Below are positions 1 to 8,796 of a stretch of DNA of 64,000 bases, piece after piece (the stretch's first letter is position 1; each line of letters starts with the position of its first letter). The notes beneath the pieces are model-generated. The model made no database searches. It saw only the letters and a program-made list of their open reading frames with translations, and was not told where the DNA came from. Source of the DNA: Gottfriedia sp002574545 (GTDB lineage: Bacteria > Bacillota > Bacilli > Bacillales > Bacillaceae_G); the NCBI GenBank assembly GCA_052180195.1, contig CP197469.1. One strand, 5' to 3'. Position numbers and translations under genes: made by a program.

Positions 1-404
1 CAAAAGCGGTAGGTCAAACTGTAGCCGTGTTAGGAGGATTATTTATTGGTGATGCTGCAATACGTGCTGGACTAACTTCACCTGCAATGCTTGTCGTTGT
101 AGCATTAACCGTTATTTCAGGTTATACATTAATTAATCAAAATATCTCAGGTAATATTGTATTTCTTCGTTTTTTTATTTTATTTTTATCTGCTGTCGCA
201 GGCTTAATTGGTTTTTTTACTGGATTTTTTCTATTTACAACGATGATTGTTTCATTAGAAAGTTTTGGTCAACCTTATATTACGCTCCTTTCTGTTCCAA
301 AAAAGTCTGATTTTCTAAATGTAATTATCAAATTACCTCAAAAGTTTAAAACGAAACGAAACCTATCACTCCATCCAGTTGATCAAGACCGAAAGAAGGA
401 GTGA
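1..404 (+). CDS. GerA-family spore germinant receptor A subunit, C-terminal part (5' truncated)
   Basis: The frame is open from the left window edge (first full codon at base 3) to the TGA at 402-404, so only about 133 residues remain. The segment VGQTVAVLGGLFIGDAAIRAG resembles the conserved C-terminal membrane region of GerAA/GerKA-type subunits, which form germinant receptors in the inner spore membrane. Two hydrophobic helices follow (around ILFLSAVAGLIGFFTGFFLF), then a basic, hydrophilic tail. The stop lies next to the ribosome binding site of the GerC-type lipoprotein gene, so the two belong to one operon. A GTG at 27 could be mistaken for a start, but homology to the family continues upstream of it. 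The rest of the gene is outside the window. Confidence 0.85.
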   Translation, partial: KAVGQTVAVLGGLFIGDAAIRAGLTSPAMLVVVALTVISGYTLINQNISGNIVFLRFFILFLSAVAGLIGFFTGFFLFTTMIVSLESFGQPYITLLSVPKKSDFLNVIIKLPQKFKTKRNLSLHPVDQDRKKE

Positions 405-412
405 GAAATAAG

Positions 413-1528
413 ATGAAAAAATTGCTTATCATTCTATTGGTAATTTTTCAATTATTCATTTTAACAGGATGCTGGGGGGCACGTTCAATTATTGAACAAA
501 CATTAGTCACTAGTTTGGGCATTGATTTTAAAGATAATCAGTATGTTGTCACGATTCAAGCACTTAACTTTTCAAATATTGCAAAGCAAGAAAGTGGGGC
601 ATTGCAAGTACCAGCCCCTCCTTTAATTGGTCAAGCAAAAGGTAAAAGCATACAGTCCGCAATTTCTAAAATAGAATCACATTCACCAATGCCTTTATAT
701 TATGGCCATGTAAATAGTGTCATTTTAAGTAAAGAGGTTATTGATAAAAGATTGAAAGAAGTTAATTCCTTTATTAGTGGAAGACCACAATTAAGATATA
801 CAATTTGGATTTATGGTACCGATCAAGACATTAAAGATATCTTAATGAGTCAAAGCTTCTTTAATTTACCTTTTTTATATACGGTAGTAATGAAACCAGA
901 TGAAAAGAGTAGAGGGGGATTAGTCTTTTTAAAATTAAAATTTCATCAATATATTTCAAGATATACACAGCCAGTAGGAACGATATTGATTCCATCATTA
1001 GGGATTGAAGATAAGAAATTTAAAGAAAAAGAAATAGACAAGGTAGCCTATATTAATGTAGCCTTCGCAATATCGCAGAAAAAGTTTAAAGGTAAACTGG
1101 ATTTAAAAGAATTAAAAGCACTAGATTTTATGCATCAAGAAAATTACAGTTTGCCGCTGCCATTCGCCAAAGATAAATTGAATATAATCGTTAGAAGCTC
1201 AAATAGTTCAGTTAAAGTCATTAAAGGAGGTAAAAAGCCCAAGTATATTATTAAAGTAAAAACCAATGTAAACATTGTACAAAATGAGAACAGTTATAGT
1301 AGAAAGAAAATTGCTTCTAAAATCAGAAGTAAAATGAAAAATGAAATTTTAATGACAATAAAAAAAGGAGAAGTACTTCACGCCGATCTTCTCAACATTT
1401 CAGAAAAACCGTATCGATTTCATCGAAAAGAATGGGATATAAAAGCATTGAATGAAGTCGATGCTAAGTCAATTAAGGATATAAAAGTTGATGTTCATAT
1501 TTTAGGTAATAAATCTTATAAAAGATGA
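413..1528 (+). CDS. Ger(x)C family spore germination lipoprotein
   Basis: This 371-residue protein has a lipoprotein signal: MKKLLIILLVIFQLFILTGC ends in the lipobox LTGC, giving a lipidated Cys at residue 20. The length and the following CWGARSIIEQ segment fit the C subunit of GerA-type germinant receptors, which sits on the outer face of the spore inner membrane. I chose ATG 413 over GTG 401 because AAGGAG at 396-401 overlaps the GTG and lies about 11 bases before the ATG. The gene follows the A subunit almost without gap. No B-type permease follows, so a B subunit, if linked, must lie upstream of the window. A terminator follows at 1541. Confidence 0.9.
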   Translation: MKKLLIILLVIFQLFILTGCWGARSIIEQTLVTSLGIDFKDNQYVVTIQALNFSNIAKQESGALQVPAPPLIGQAKGKSIQSAISKIESHSPMPLYYGHVNSVILSKEVIDKRLKEVNSFISGRPQLRYTIWIYGTDQDIKDILMSQSFFNLPFLYTVVMKPDEKSRGGLVFLKLKFHQYISRYTQPVGTILIPSLGIEDKKFKEKEIDKVAYINVAFAISQKKFKGKLDLKELKALDFMHQENYSLPLPFAKDKLNIIVRSSNSSVKVIKGGKKPKYIIKVKTNVNIVQNENSYSRKKIASKIRSKMKNEILMTIKKGEVLHADLLNISEKPYRFHRKEWDIKALNEVDAKSIKDIKVDVHILGNKSYKR

Positions 1529-1540
1529 AAGAACTTATAA

Positions 1541-1575
1541 AGAAGGTTATTTTTATTAAAGATACCTTCTTTTTT
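1541..1575 (+). terminator. Terminator after gerC-type gene
   Basis: AGAAGGTTAT pairs with GATACCTTCT across a short loop and is followed by a run of T. It closes the germination operon before cobU. Confidence 0.7.
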
Positions 1576-1653
1576 CTGCTCATTTTTATTGAAAATGAAT
1601 TATGATAGAAAAGAACAGAATAAAAGGAAGTTTTTGATTGTGGGGGGAAGAAG

Positions 1654-2220
1654 TTGATTTTTGTAATTGGTGGAGCGCGTAGTGGAAAGAGTTCTTACGC
1701 AGAAAAAAGAATAAAAGAATTACAAACAAATACAGATGAAGTAGTCTATATTGCAACTGCTATACCTTTTGACAAAGATATGAACGAAAGGGTTAAAAGA
1801 CATCAAGAAGACCGTCCGATTAATTGGCATACTGTTGAACAATATAAACAATTTAATCAATTAAAAATGAATGAAGAATTTATAAAATCCAAATATATTA
1901 TTTTAGATTGTATGACGGTTATGATAACTAACCTAATGTTTGATCATTATACCGATATTGATTATGAGACCATTAAGAATGATCAAATAAATAAACTAGA
2001 ATTAGAGATAGAAAATGAAGTGAACGAGTTGATAGACGTTTGTGATCAACACGGTAAAACATTCATAATTGTATCGAATGAGGTAGGTTATGGACTTGTT
2101 CCTTCTTATCGACTAGGAAGGATTTTTAGAGATATTGCTGGGCGTATCAATCAAAAAATTGCTTCAAGAGCAGAAGAAGTTGTTCTCGTTACAGCTGGTA
2201 TACCATTAAAAATTAAGTAG
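1654..2220 (+). CDS. cobU: Bifunctional adenosylcobinamide kinase / guanylyltransferase
   Basis: The 188-residue protein begins MIFVIGGARSGKSSYAE, the CobU/CobP P-loop (GGARSGKS, residues 6-13). RHQEDRP near residue 49 contains the His expected to carry GMP. CobU phosphorylates adenosylcobinamide and then adds GMP, making the AdoCbi-GDP used by CobS in the cytosol. The start is TTG, preceded by a GGGGGG-rich ribosome binding site; no ATG fits the conserved N-terminus. It is first in a compact group with cobS (10-bp gap), cobC, cblT and cblS. I see no cobalamin riboswitch in the 125 bp upstream. The product is clear from the motif, the length and the neighbours. Confidence 0.93.
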   Translation: MIFVIGGARSGKSSYAEKRIKELQTNTDEVVYIATAIPFDKDMNERVKRHQEDRPINWHTVEQYKQFNQLKMNEEFIKSKYIILDCMTVMITNLMFDHYTDIDYETIKNDQINKLELEIENEVNELIDVCDQHGKTFIIVSNEVGYGLVPSYRLGRIFRDIAGRINQKIASRAEEVVLVTAGIPLKIK

Positions 2221-2230
2221 GAGTTCCGAT

Positions 2231-2971
2231 ATGAATCGATTTAAAATGATCCTCAGTTTTTTTTCAACCATCCCGGTTAAAAATTACAATTTTATTGAGG
2301 ACGAACTAGGAAGAGGAATTAGATTGGTTCCGTTAGTAGGTGTGTTATTTGGTTTAATACTCGTTAGTTTTAATGCTGGAATTTCAATTGTTTTGGACAA
2401 AGAAGCAACTGCATTTCTTATTCTATTAGTCTATTTATTCTTAACGGGTGGATTACATTTTGATGGAGTAGCTGATACGTCAGATGGAATTTTTAGTCAT
2501 CGTTCAAAAGAAAGAATACTAGAAATTATGAAAGATAGTCGCATTGGCGCATTTGGTGTTATTTCCTTAATTGTATTATTTTTAGGAGATTGGTTGTTTC
2601 TATCAAAGTCTACATCATTCGCTATTTTTTTATTTCCAATCATTGGAAGATGTAATGCCTTATTCACATGTAGAGTAAGTACTTATGCTAGAAATGAAGG
2701 ATTTGGAAGTCAATTTATCATTGAGGCCAAAAAATCTAATTCATTATTTGTTCTAATTGTCTATGTGTTACTCATTTGTGTAAGCAGTATTTTAATGAAT
2801 GAACTAGCAATTATTCTTGCGGTATGTATGACGTTTATTTTTATTACTTTCATAACGAAAAGAATCAATCAAAAACTAGGTGGAATTACAGGGGATGTAA
2901 TTGGATTTACGATTGAAGTTTCCCAATTATGCTTTTTAATTTTTGCTGTTATAGGTGAGAGATTAATATGA
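2231..2971 (+). CDS. cobS: Adenosylcobinamide-GDP ribazoletransferase (cobalamin synthase)
   Basis: This is a 246-residue polytopic membrane protein. It contains the CobS signature GGLHFDGVADTSDGIFS at about residues 76-92, with the Asp-rich D-G-x-A-D-T-x-D motif that binds Mg2+ and substrate. CobS joins AdoCbi-GDP to alpha-ribazole or alpha-ribazole phosphate, the last assembly step of the nucleotide loop. The gene lies 10 bp after cobU and overlaps the cobC-like gene by 4 bp, so translation is probably coupled. The length is normal for the family. No cobT (DMB phosphoribosyltransferase) is present in the window, which suggests that the lower-ligand donor comes through cblT/cblS. Confidence 0.93.
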   Translation: MNRFKMILSFFSTIPVKNYNFIEDELGRGIRLVPLVGVLFGLILVSFNAGISIVLDKEATAFLILLVYLFLTGGLHFDGVADTSDGIFSHRSKERILEIMKDSRIGAFGVISLIVLFLGDWLFLSKSTSFAIFLFPIIGRCNALFTCRVSTYARNEGFGSQFIIEAKKSNSLFVLIVYVLLICVSSILMNELAIILAVCMTFIFITFITKRINQKLGGITGDVIGFTIEVSQLCFLIFAVIGERLI

Positions 2972-3567
2972 GAATATTTCTAGTTAGGCATACAGAAAGC
3001 ATTGGAAATAGACAAAAGGTTTATGCAGGGTTGACTGATTTTGATTTAACAGAAAAAGGCTTAAGTCAAATAGATAGTGTGATAACCCAGTTAACGAAAA
3101 TAATTGAGCTTACTTCACATTATACTTTATATTCCAGTCCACTTCGTAGATGCACTTTATTAAGTGATGCGATTGAAGAATTAATCGGAGAATCGAAAAT
3201 AGTTGATCAAAGGTTGCAGGAGACAAATTTTGGGCTATTTGAAGGGAAATCCTATACTGATCTTTTAAATGAAGTGCCTGAAGTTTTAGAAAAGTGGAAT
3301 GAAGATCTGATTCATTTTCAAATTCCGAATGGGGAAAGCTTAAAGCAGTGTGCAGAACGAGTTCATACATTTTGTCATGATATTAAATCAAAAAACAATG
3401 ATGTAATAGTTGTATCACATGGAGGAATTATGAAGCTACTACTCTTAAATTTACTTCATTTAGATTTAAGTCATTTCTGGAAATTTTATACGAGTAATGG
3501 ATGTATTATTGAAATTGAGTATAACGATGGTTTTGGATTTTTGAAAAATATTATTCAACTAAATTAA
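2968..3567 (+). CDS. cobC: Histidine phosphatase, probable alpha-ribazole phosphatase
   Basis: The 199-residue protein has the phosphoglycerate-mutase-like signature LVRHTES at residues 5-11, with the catalytic His in RHT. The second catalytic His is in VVSHGG near residue 152, and the proton-donor Glu region is ETNFGLFEGK. In the cobalamin pathway CobC removes the phosphate from alpha-ribazole phosphate or from cobalamin 5'-phosphate. The family is broad, so the substrate is assigned from context: the gene overlaps cobS by ATGA at 2968-2971 and is followed 15 bp later by cblT. Another phosphatase role cannot be excluded from sequence alone. Confidence 0.82.
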   Translation: MRIFLVRHTESIGNRQKVYAGLTDFDLTEKGLSQIDSVITQLTKIIELTSHYTLYSSPLRRCTLLSDAIEELIGESKIVDQRLQETNFGLFEGKSYTDLLNEVPEVLEKWNEDLIHFQIPNGESLKQCAERVHTFCHDIKSKNNDVIVVSHGGIMKLLLLNLLHLDLSHFWKFYTSNGCIIEIEYNDGFGFLKNIIQLN

Positions 3568-3582
3568 AAGGGATGGAGAAAT

Positions 3583-4080
3583 TTGAACACTAAAAGAATT
3601 GTTTTACTATCATTATTTATCGCATTAAGTGCAGTGCTGTCTAATATTAAAATAGTCTATTCAATTGCATTTGATTCATTGCCTGCTTTTCTAGCTGCTA
3701 TGTTGATTTCACCAATTGCAGGCGGTATTGTAGGTGCACTAGGTCATTTGCTTACAGCACTTACTTCAGGTTTTCCGTTCACAGTACCAGTACATCTATT
3801 TATCGCAATACAAATGCTTGTGATTGTTTGGCTATTTGGCGTATTATTTAAAAAAATGAATCAATACATAGCAATAGTAGTGGCAATTATTTTAAATGGT
3901 CCAGTGGCAACTTTATTAAGTGGTCTATTAATTGCTTATTTAAATCACTCGTTTACAGTTAAGACTGTTAGTAGTTTTTTTATGTTAATGGTTATGCCTT
4001 TAACATTAGCATCGGTGGCAAATATTGTTTTAGCATTTATACTTCAAAAGGTGATGAAACGTGCAAATTTTAACATATAG
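3583..4080 (+). CDS. cblT: ECF-type transporter S component, probable alpha-ribazole transporter CblT
   Basis: The 165-residue protein has about five or six hydrophobic helices and no ATP-binding motif. It looks like an energy-coupling-factor S component that captures a small substrate and uses a shared EcfAAT module encoded elsewhere. The segment SPIAGGIVGALGHLLTALTSG fits this family. In Listeria and Geobacillus, CblT imports alpha-ribazole and CblS phosphorylates it. Here the S component overlaps a CblS-like kinase gene by 20 bp and sits behind cobU-cobS-cobC, which strongly suggests the same role. The start is a TTG at 3583 after a GGATGGAG ribosome binding site. The substrate is inferred from context. 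Confidence 0.75.
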   Translation: MNTKRIVLLSLFIALSAVLSNIKIVYSIAFDSLPAFLAAMLISPIAGGIVGALGHLLTALTSGFPFTVPVHLFIAIQMLVIVWLFGVLFKKMNQYIAIVVAIILNGPVATLLSGLLIAYLNHSFTVKTVSSFFMLMVMPLTLASVANIVLAFILQKVMKRANFNI

Positions 4081-4831
4081 AGATTTAACTTTAATGCATA
4101 TAGATGGGAATCGTTATTTTACAATTGCTTGTGATAGCTGCGGTGGAATTGGAATGAGTGAGCTTGATTTCATTAAAGTGGATGAGGAAATTGTTGGCTA
4201 TTTAACAGCGAAATTGTGTTTAGTTGAAACAATCGCATTTAAAGCGAAGCCTACTGTTTTAATTAATACATTATGTGTAGAAATGAACGGAAGAGGTAAG
4301 CGAATAATAAGCGGGATAGAAAAAGCGATTAAAGAATATAATGAAGCTAATTTTTATGAAGACAACTTAGAAATAACGATTACTGGAAGTACAGAAGAAA
4401 ATATTCCAACAAAACAAACAGGTTTAGGTATTACTTTAATGGGAGAAATTTTTAATCCGTTTAATAAAAAAGAAGTCATTTCAGGGGATCTTGTAGTATT
4501 AGTTGGATATCCAAAAGTAGGAAATGAAGTATTAGAGGATTTAAATGAAAATAAAAACGAGATCATTAATTTTCATTCATTAAAGCACTTAATAAATAAC
4601 GAAGATGTCTTAGATTTATTACCAATCGGTTCAAAAGGCGTTCAATTTGAATTGAATCAGTTGAAGGAAACAAATAATATCGATATAAAATTAGAAAATC
4701 AATCTAGTATCTCATTACATAAATCAGCAGGTCCCGCGACATGTGTTCTAGCAATCATTAAAAAGGATGCGATTGAGGGATTAAAAAAACAAATCTCACA
4801 GCCAATCACTTTATTAGGTGAGATTATATAA
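4061..4831 (+). CDS. cblS: AIR synthase-related protein, probable alpha-ribazole kinase CblS
   Basis: This 256-residue protein resembles the PurM/ThiL-like (AIR synthase-related) ATP-binding fold. Visible features are the N-terminal ACDSCGGIGMSELD segment (about residues 23-36), a GSTEEN motif near residue 108, and a glycine-rich GLGITLMGEI. CblS of Listeria and Geobacillus belongs to this fold and phosphorylates alpha-ribazole to alpha-ribazole 5'-phosphate, bypassing CobT. The gene begins inside the end of cblT (20-bp overlap with GTG start), so the pair is translationally coupled. That coupling and the cobUSC genes in front support the assignment. Biochemical substrate is not provable from sequence. 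Confidence 0.75.
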   Translation: MQILTYRDLTLMHIDGNRYFTIACDSCGGIGMSELDFIKVDEEIVGYLTAKLCLVETIAFKAKPTVLINTLCVEMNGRGKRIISGIEKAIKEYNEANFYEDNLEITITGSTEENIPTKQTGLGITLMGEIFNPFNKKEVISGDLVVLVGYPKVGNEVLEDLNENKNEIINFHSLKHLINNEDVLDLLPIGSKGVQFELNQLKETNNIDIKLENQSSISLHKSAGPATCVLAIIKKDAIEGLKKQISQPITLLGEII

Positions 4832-4862
4832 TAGTTTGAAATAGAATGATTGGAGATTTAAA

Positions 4863-5951
4863 ATGGCAGATGCTCTGAAGAATGTATATAACCGAGAGTT
4901 AATTTCAAAAATCGCAAACGAAATCTATACCGTTTATCCAGATTTTGATCATGAAACTTTTATGGGTAAGGTTTTAAATGAAAGTTGGGAAGAAAAAACA
5001 TTAAAGGAAAGAATGAGGCATATTACGATTTGTTTGGGGGATTCACTCCCAAACAAATTTGAAAAATCAATAGAGATTTTAACTCGTATAGTAGAGAAAT
5101 TTCCAAAAGGCCAATTAAGTAGTATTTTTTTTCCTGATTTTGTTGAAGTGTATGGTTTAGATCATTGGGAAAAATCAATAGAAGCCTTAGAAATATTCAC
5201 ACAGCACTTAACATCGGAATTTGCTGTTAGACCGTTCATTATTCAAGACCAAGAACGAATGATGACGCAAATGTTAAAATGGTCTACTCATCCAAATGAA
5301 CATGTGAGAAGACTCGCAAGTGAAGGATGTCGTCCAAAATTACCATGGGGGATGGTTCTAAAAAGTCTAAAAAAGGACCCAACTCCAATCCTACCTATTC
5401 TAGAAAACTTAAAGGAAGACGAGTCATTATATGTTCGCAAAAGTGTAGCGAATAATTTAAATGATATTTCTAAAGATCACCCAAATCTAGTCGTAAAGAT
5501 TGCAAAAGAATGGTATGGTAAAAATCCCCATACTAATTGGATCATAAAGCACGCATGTAGAACCCTATTAAAAAAAGGTAATAAAGAAGCTTTAACCATT
5601 TTTGGATTCCAAATGACAAATGCAATCCATATCGACCAATTTCAATTACAATCAGACAAAATAGAAATTGGTGGAGACTTAAACTTTTCATTTACAATTC
5701 ATAGTAACGAACCGACCACCACAAAACTTAGAATCGAATTTGCAATTGATTATGTAAAGTCAAAAGGTAACCGTACAAGAAAGATCTTTAAAATATCCGA
5801 AAACACAATTGAAAATAACAAAATATTATCATACAACAAAACACACTCATTCAAAGACTTATCAACAAGAAAACACTACCCAGGCCAACATAGCATCACA
5901 CTACTAATCAATGGGGTGGAAAGTGGTACTTATGATTTTATGGTAAAATAA
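4863..5951 (+). CDS. alkC: AlkC-type DNA alkylation repair glycosylase with C-terminal Ig-like domain
   Basis: The 362-residue protein begins with helical repeat sequence typical of the AlkC/AlkD HEAT-like fold. Examples are HPNEHVRRLASEGCRPKLPW (about residues 141-160) and LKEDESLYVRKSVANNLNDI. AlkC removes cationic alkylated bases such as 3-methylcytosine and 3-methyladenine without flipping the base. Residues from about 255 to the end are rich in predicted strands (IEIGGDLNFSFTIHSNEP) and fit the Ig-like domain seen on the longer AlkC subgroup. The gene lies 32 bp after cblS with its own ribosome binding site and may be read through from the cob operon. A strong terminator follows. Confidence 0.85.
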   Translation: MADALKNVYNRELISKIANEIYTVYPDFDHETFMGKVLNESWEEKTLKERMRHITICLGDSLPNKFEKSIEILTRIVEKFPKGQLSSIFFPDFVEVYGLDHWEKSIEALEIFTQHLTSEFAVRPFIIQDQERMMTQMLKWSTHPNEHVRRLASEGCRPKLPWGMVLKSLKKDPTPILPILENLKEDESLYVRKSVANNLNDISKDHPNLVVKIAKEWYGKNPHTNWIIKHACRTLLKKGNKEALTIFGFQMTNAIHIDQFQLQSDKIEIGGDLNFSFTIHSNEPTTTKLRIEFAIDYVKSKGNRTRKIFKISENTIENNKILSYNKTHSFKDLSTRKHYPGQHSITLLINGVESGTYDFMVK

Positions 5952-5952
5952 A

Positions 5953-5990
5953 AAAGAGATTCCAACATTATTTTTTGGAATCTCTTTTTT
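5953..5990. terminator. Bidirectional terminator alkC / GNAT gene
   Basis: AAAGAGATTCCAA and TTGGAATCTCTTT form a perfect 13-bp stem, with A runs before and T runs after. It serves alkC (+) and the convergent acetyltransferase gene (-). Confidence 0.9.
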
Positions 5991-6014
5991 CGTTTAGTCA
6001 ATCTATTCTTCCAT

Positions 6015-6887
6015 TTAACCTTGTCTTTTGTGCATCATGACATCTTCAGTTAATGGAGTAAAGCCAAGTTTTTCTTGTAAAACACTTTTAGGAATTTGTG
6101 ACTTAGTGATTGTAACTGCTGTAACTTTTCGATTGATGTTTTCATTATGGATGATCGACATGATATCATAAAAATAAGGTATAGCCGCTTCAGTATAAGC
6201 AACAGCTAATATTTCCGAATACCTAGTATCCGGCCGTATTGTCATAGCCAAATAGGCAATGACTTGATTTTCTAGCTTACATTCAACGGCATAGTCAAAT
6301 TCAATTGAGCTATAATACTCATTCATCATGGCAACTTGTTCGTTAGTAAGAATTTGTTGCTTCATTTTTAAATCTTTCCAAACATTAAATTGAAATTGAT
6401 CTTTTATCTCATACGAAAATCCAGGAATACTTTGGAGTGTTTTTATAAGAAGTGGATAATGCGCACCAACGATTTGAGAACGACTAGTAATGTTAAAGCC
6501 TTTTGATAAGAAATACTCTATTTGTTTTGACCACTGTCCTCTAAATCGTTGTGCAAATAGTTTTCCACCGTATTCCTCACTAACAGCAAATTGATAAACT
6601 CTTTCAAACAATTCATCTCTTACAGTATCCTCATATTCAGGTAACACCCATGGATAACCTAATGAAACAAATTCCCCTTTACCTGAAAAACTCATATAAC
6701 CAACAAGTTGATCTCCGTCAAAAGCAAAGCATCTAGATTTTTCATTAAATTCAGATTGTTTTTCAAATAATGTTGGAGTTAACGTTGGTTTCCAAGCATA
6801 TGGTAGAGACTTTGTTATCTTGTTCCAAAAATCATATTGCAAATTAAGATCTGTTGGACTCTCATAAAAACGATACTCTATAGTCAT
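6015..6887 (-). CDS. GNAT-family N-acetyltransferase-like protein
   Basis: The protein has 290 residues. The N-terminal half carries a GNAT-like pattern: RCFAFDGDQLVGYMSFSG (about 52-69), a beta strand with GYPWVLPEY, then RFRGQWSKQIEYFLSKGFNI resembling the C-terminal GNAT GF motif. The C-terminal half has a second, weaker GNAT-like stretch, including NQVIAYLAMTI and a closing LQEKLGFTPL. It may therefore be a two-lobed acetyltransferase. The substrate is unknown. It is a single gene on the minus strand with a convergent terminator against alkC, and the following gene (minus, upstream) is separated by 344 bp. Confidence in the fold is fair; no function is claimed. Confidence 0.65.
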   Translation of the reverse strand: MTIEYRFYESPTDLNLQYDFWNKITKSLPYAWKPTLTPTLFEKQSEFNEKSRCFAFDGDQLVGYMSFSGKGEFVSLGYPWVLPEYEDTVRDELFERVYQFAVSEEYGGKLFAQRFRGQWSKQIEYFLSKGFNITSRSQIVGAHYPLLIKTLQSIPGFSYEIKDQFQFNVWKDLKMKQQILTNEQVAMMNEYYSSIEFDYAVECKLENQVIAYLAMTIRPDTRYSEILAVAYTEAAIPYFYDIMSIIHNENINRKVTAVTITKSQIPKSVLQEKLGFTPLTEDVMMHKRQG

Positions 6888-7231
6888 ATCAATATCCTTT
6901 CCTAAATCGTACTAATTTTAATAGTATCAAATTAATTTGGATTTGAATCTTTTTGAGTAGCTAATTAAAAAACAACCGTAACGGCGATTAGGGTCAATTA
7001 AATAATGATCACACTAATTAAGGTATGATTTTATAGTCGTTCTGTTGCCTATAAAAAAGCATTGAGTAAATTCAACTTGATCTACATCCTTATCAAGGGC
7101 AATTTTCCAAAATAAAAGAAAGCAATCAACAGATGATGTAAATCTACAAAAATTCGTAAAAACGTCAAAAAATTTTAAACATCCCTTGTTGCTTTTGTGT
7201 TTATATTATTATGAAATCATTTTAGATCAGT
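6888..7231. other. Intergenic region without recognised gene
   Basis: This 344-bp AT-rich stretch lies between the acetyltransferase gene and the broken MFS gene. I see no start-bearing reading frame with a ribosome binding site, no RNA motif and no clear terminator. One minus-strand frame around 7010-7190 stays open for over 50 codons but has no start codon and no recognisable domain. Confidence 0.5.
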
Positions 7232-8478
7232 CTAGAGAGTAATCTTATTTTGTTTATAATCTAATTGTTTAGATGACATTTTATAGGCCATAATCCCAAA
7301 TAATATTCCAGCCAATCCTCTGAATATCGTTGAAATAATCATTGCGATATTCATACTGAATGATTCAAGTAAAAAAACACCAAGTTGTGGAGCGATGAAG
7401 GAAACGATTGAAAGTAAGAAGTTATAATTAGCGATATAAGAAGTGCGATGTTCTTCTTCAGTCGCTTCTAGTAAACTATTAAATAATATTAAAACTGTAC
7501 CAGATACAAAGAATCCTGATGTAAAGTTTACGATAAATAAGTATACATAATTTGTTGATAAAATATTTAAAATAGGTGCAGAGGCCATACCGATTGAAAT
7601 CCAAATTAATAATTGAGTATTACTATAACGATTCGCCATTCTTGCCCACCAACGAAAGCTAACAATTTGTGAAAGTTGGTTGCTTACAGTAAATAAACTA
7701 ATCCAAAAAGCCGTTGCATGAGCAAATCTTATTTGATAGATCGAAAATAAAGACCATGCCATCTGCCATGCGAAATTAAAAAATAGTGCACAAACTAAAA
7801 ATGTAATATAAGGTTTATATTGAAAAAGGTGTTTCGAAAAAGGAGAATAATGATTAGAGATTTCAATTTTTTGCTTCTCTTCTTTATGTTTCAATAGATA
7901 AAAGAACTCGATCATCCCAAAAATAAATGCGAATAAAAAAAGTAATTGATATGGAAGCGCACTTTTTGGATTAATGGATTTCATACATATTCCTGCTAAA
8001 AGCGTTACAATCATTCCTGTAAAGGTTAGTATTCTATTACGATTGCCAAAAAATGCATTTCGGCGATCAGCAGGAATTAAATCACCAATAAATGCTTGCC
8101 AACTTAAATTTGAAAATGTACCGGGAAAATTCATTAATGCAATTAAAATAACAAACACCATGCGATATGCTCAGATTTAATAAATGGAAGAAAAACCATT
8201 ATCAATAGGAAAAAACGAGTAAAGAAAATGGAGTAAGCTGTGAATTTTCTTTTTTCTTCTAATTTATTAACCATAAAAGCAGCTGGAAGCATTGCGGCCA
8301 TTCCGACAATTGAAGGTAAGGAAGAAATTAAACCAACCTGATAATTGTTAGCCCCTAAAATGGCAATAGCAAACAAAATAAAATAGTTATTCGACAAACT
8401 GATCGCGATTGTAGATGCAGCTCCATTTTTAATGCTCTGGGATTCATTATGTAGCACATCTTGTTTACTGTAAATCAA
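7232..8478 (-). pseudogene. MFS transporter split by a frameshift
   Basis: Two minus-strand frames overlap by 19 bp. An N-terminal part (8478-8143, 111 residues) ends ...SEHIAWCLLF*, and a C-terminal part (8161-7232, 309 residues) begins MVFVILIALMNFPGTFSN. Together they give about 415 residues and 12 membrane helices, the normal size of a major facilitator permease. NLSWQAFIGDLIPADRRNAFFG is a conserved MFS loop. The junction is at about 8145-8160. One missing base, for example a G so that TGGTGTTTG would read TGG-TGG-TTT-G, would restore HIAWWFVILIALMN. No slippery heptamer is visible, so this is either a recent inactivating mutation or a sequencing error. The substrate is unknown. Confidence 0.75.
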
Positions 8479-8796
8479 CTGACTTTCCTTCTTCCTTTTT
8501 TAATTTCATAATTTCGATATGAAATTAAATTTTAAATTTTAAAATAATTCAGTAGAACAATAGCATATTTATGCACTAAATTCTATGTTTTAGAACCAAT
8601 TTTTAATGTTAAATAATGGCATTATTAAGAGAAGGAATTACCAAAAATTAGTTATTCATTTCTGAGTTTAAAAATTGCATTTTATATTATTTTTGACTAA
8701 ACTAGAATAATCTGTCTGATGTACTAAGATTCATATTTAAAACATATTAAATATTGGAAAGAACAATTTTTAATTGTTAAGCCATACTAAGATTAG
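8479..8796. other. AT-rich intergenic region upstream of the broken MFS gene
   Basis: The stretch should hold the promoter of the minus-strand MFS gene. AGGAAG-like bases at about 8484-8496 serve as its ribosome binding site. I found no open reading frame with a convincing start. The plus strand ends in an orphan terminator at 8797. Confidence 0.4.

Noticed and set aside
1529..1653. Cobalamin riboswitch before cobU
   Set aside because: The space is only 125 bp, is partly taken by a terminator, and contains no B12-box-like block.
7010..7195. Minus-strand open stretch upstream of the acetyltransferase gene
   Set aside because: It lacks any start codon and the translated sequence has no recognisable similarity.
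8140..8165. Programmed ribosomal frameshift in the MFS gene
   Set aside because: No slippery heptamer or downstream structure is seen; a single missing base explains the break.
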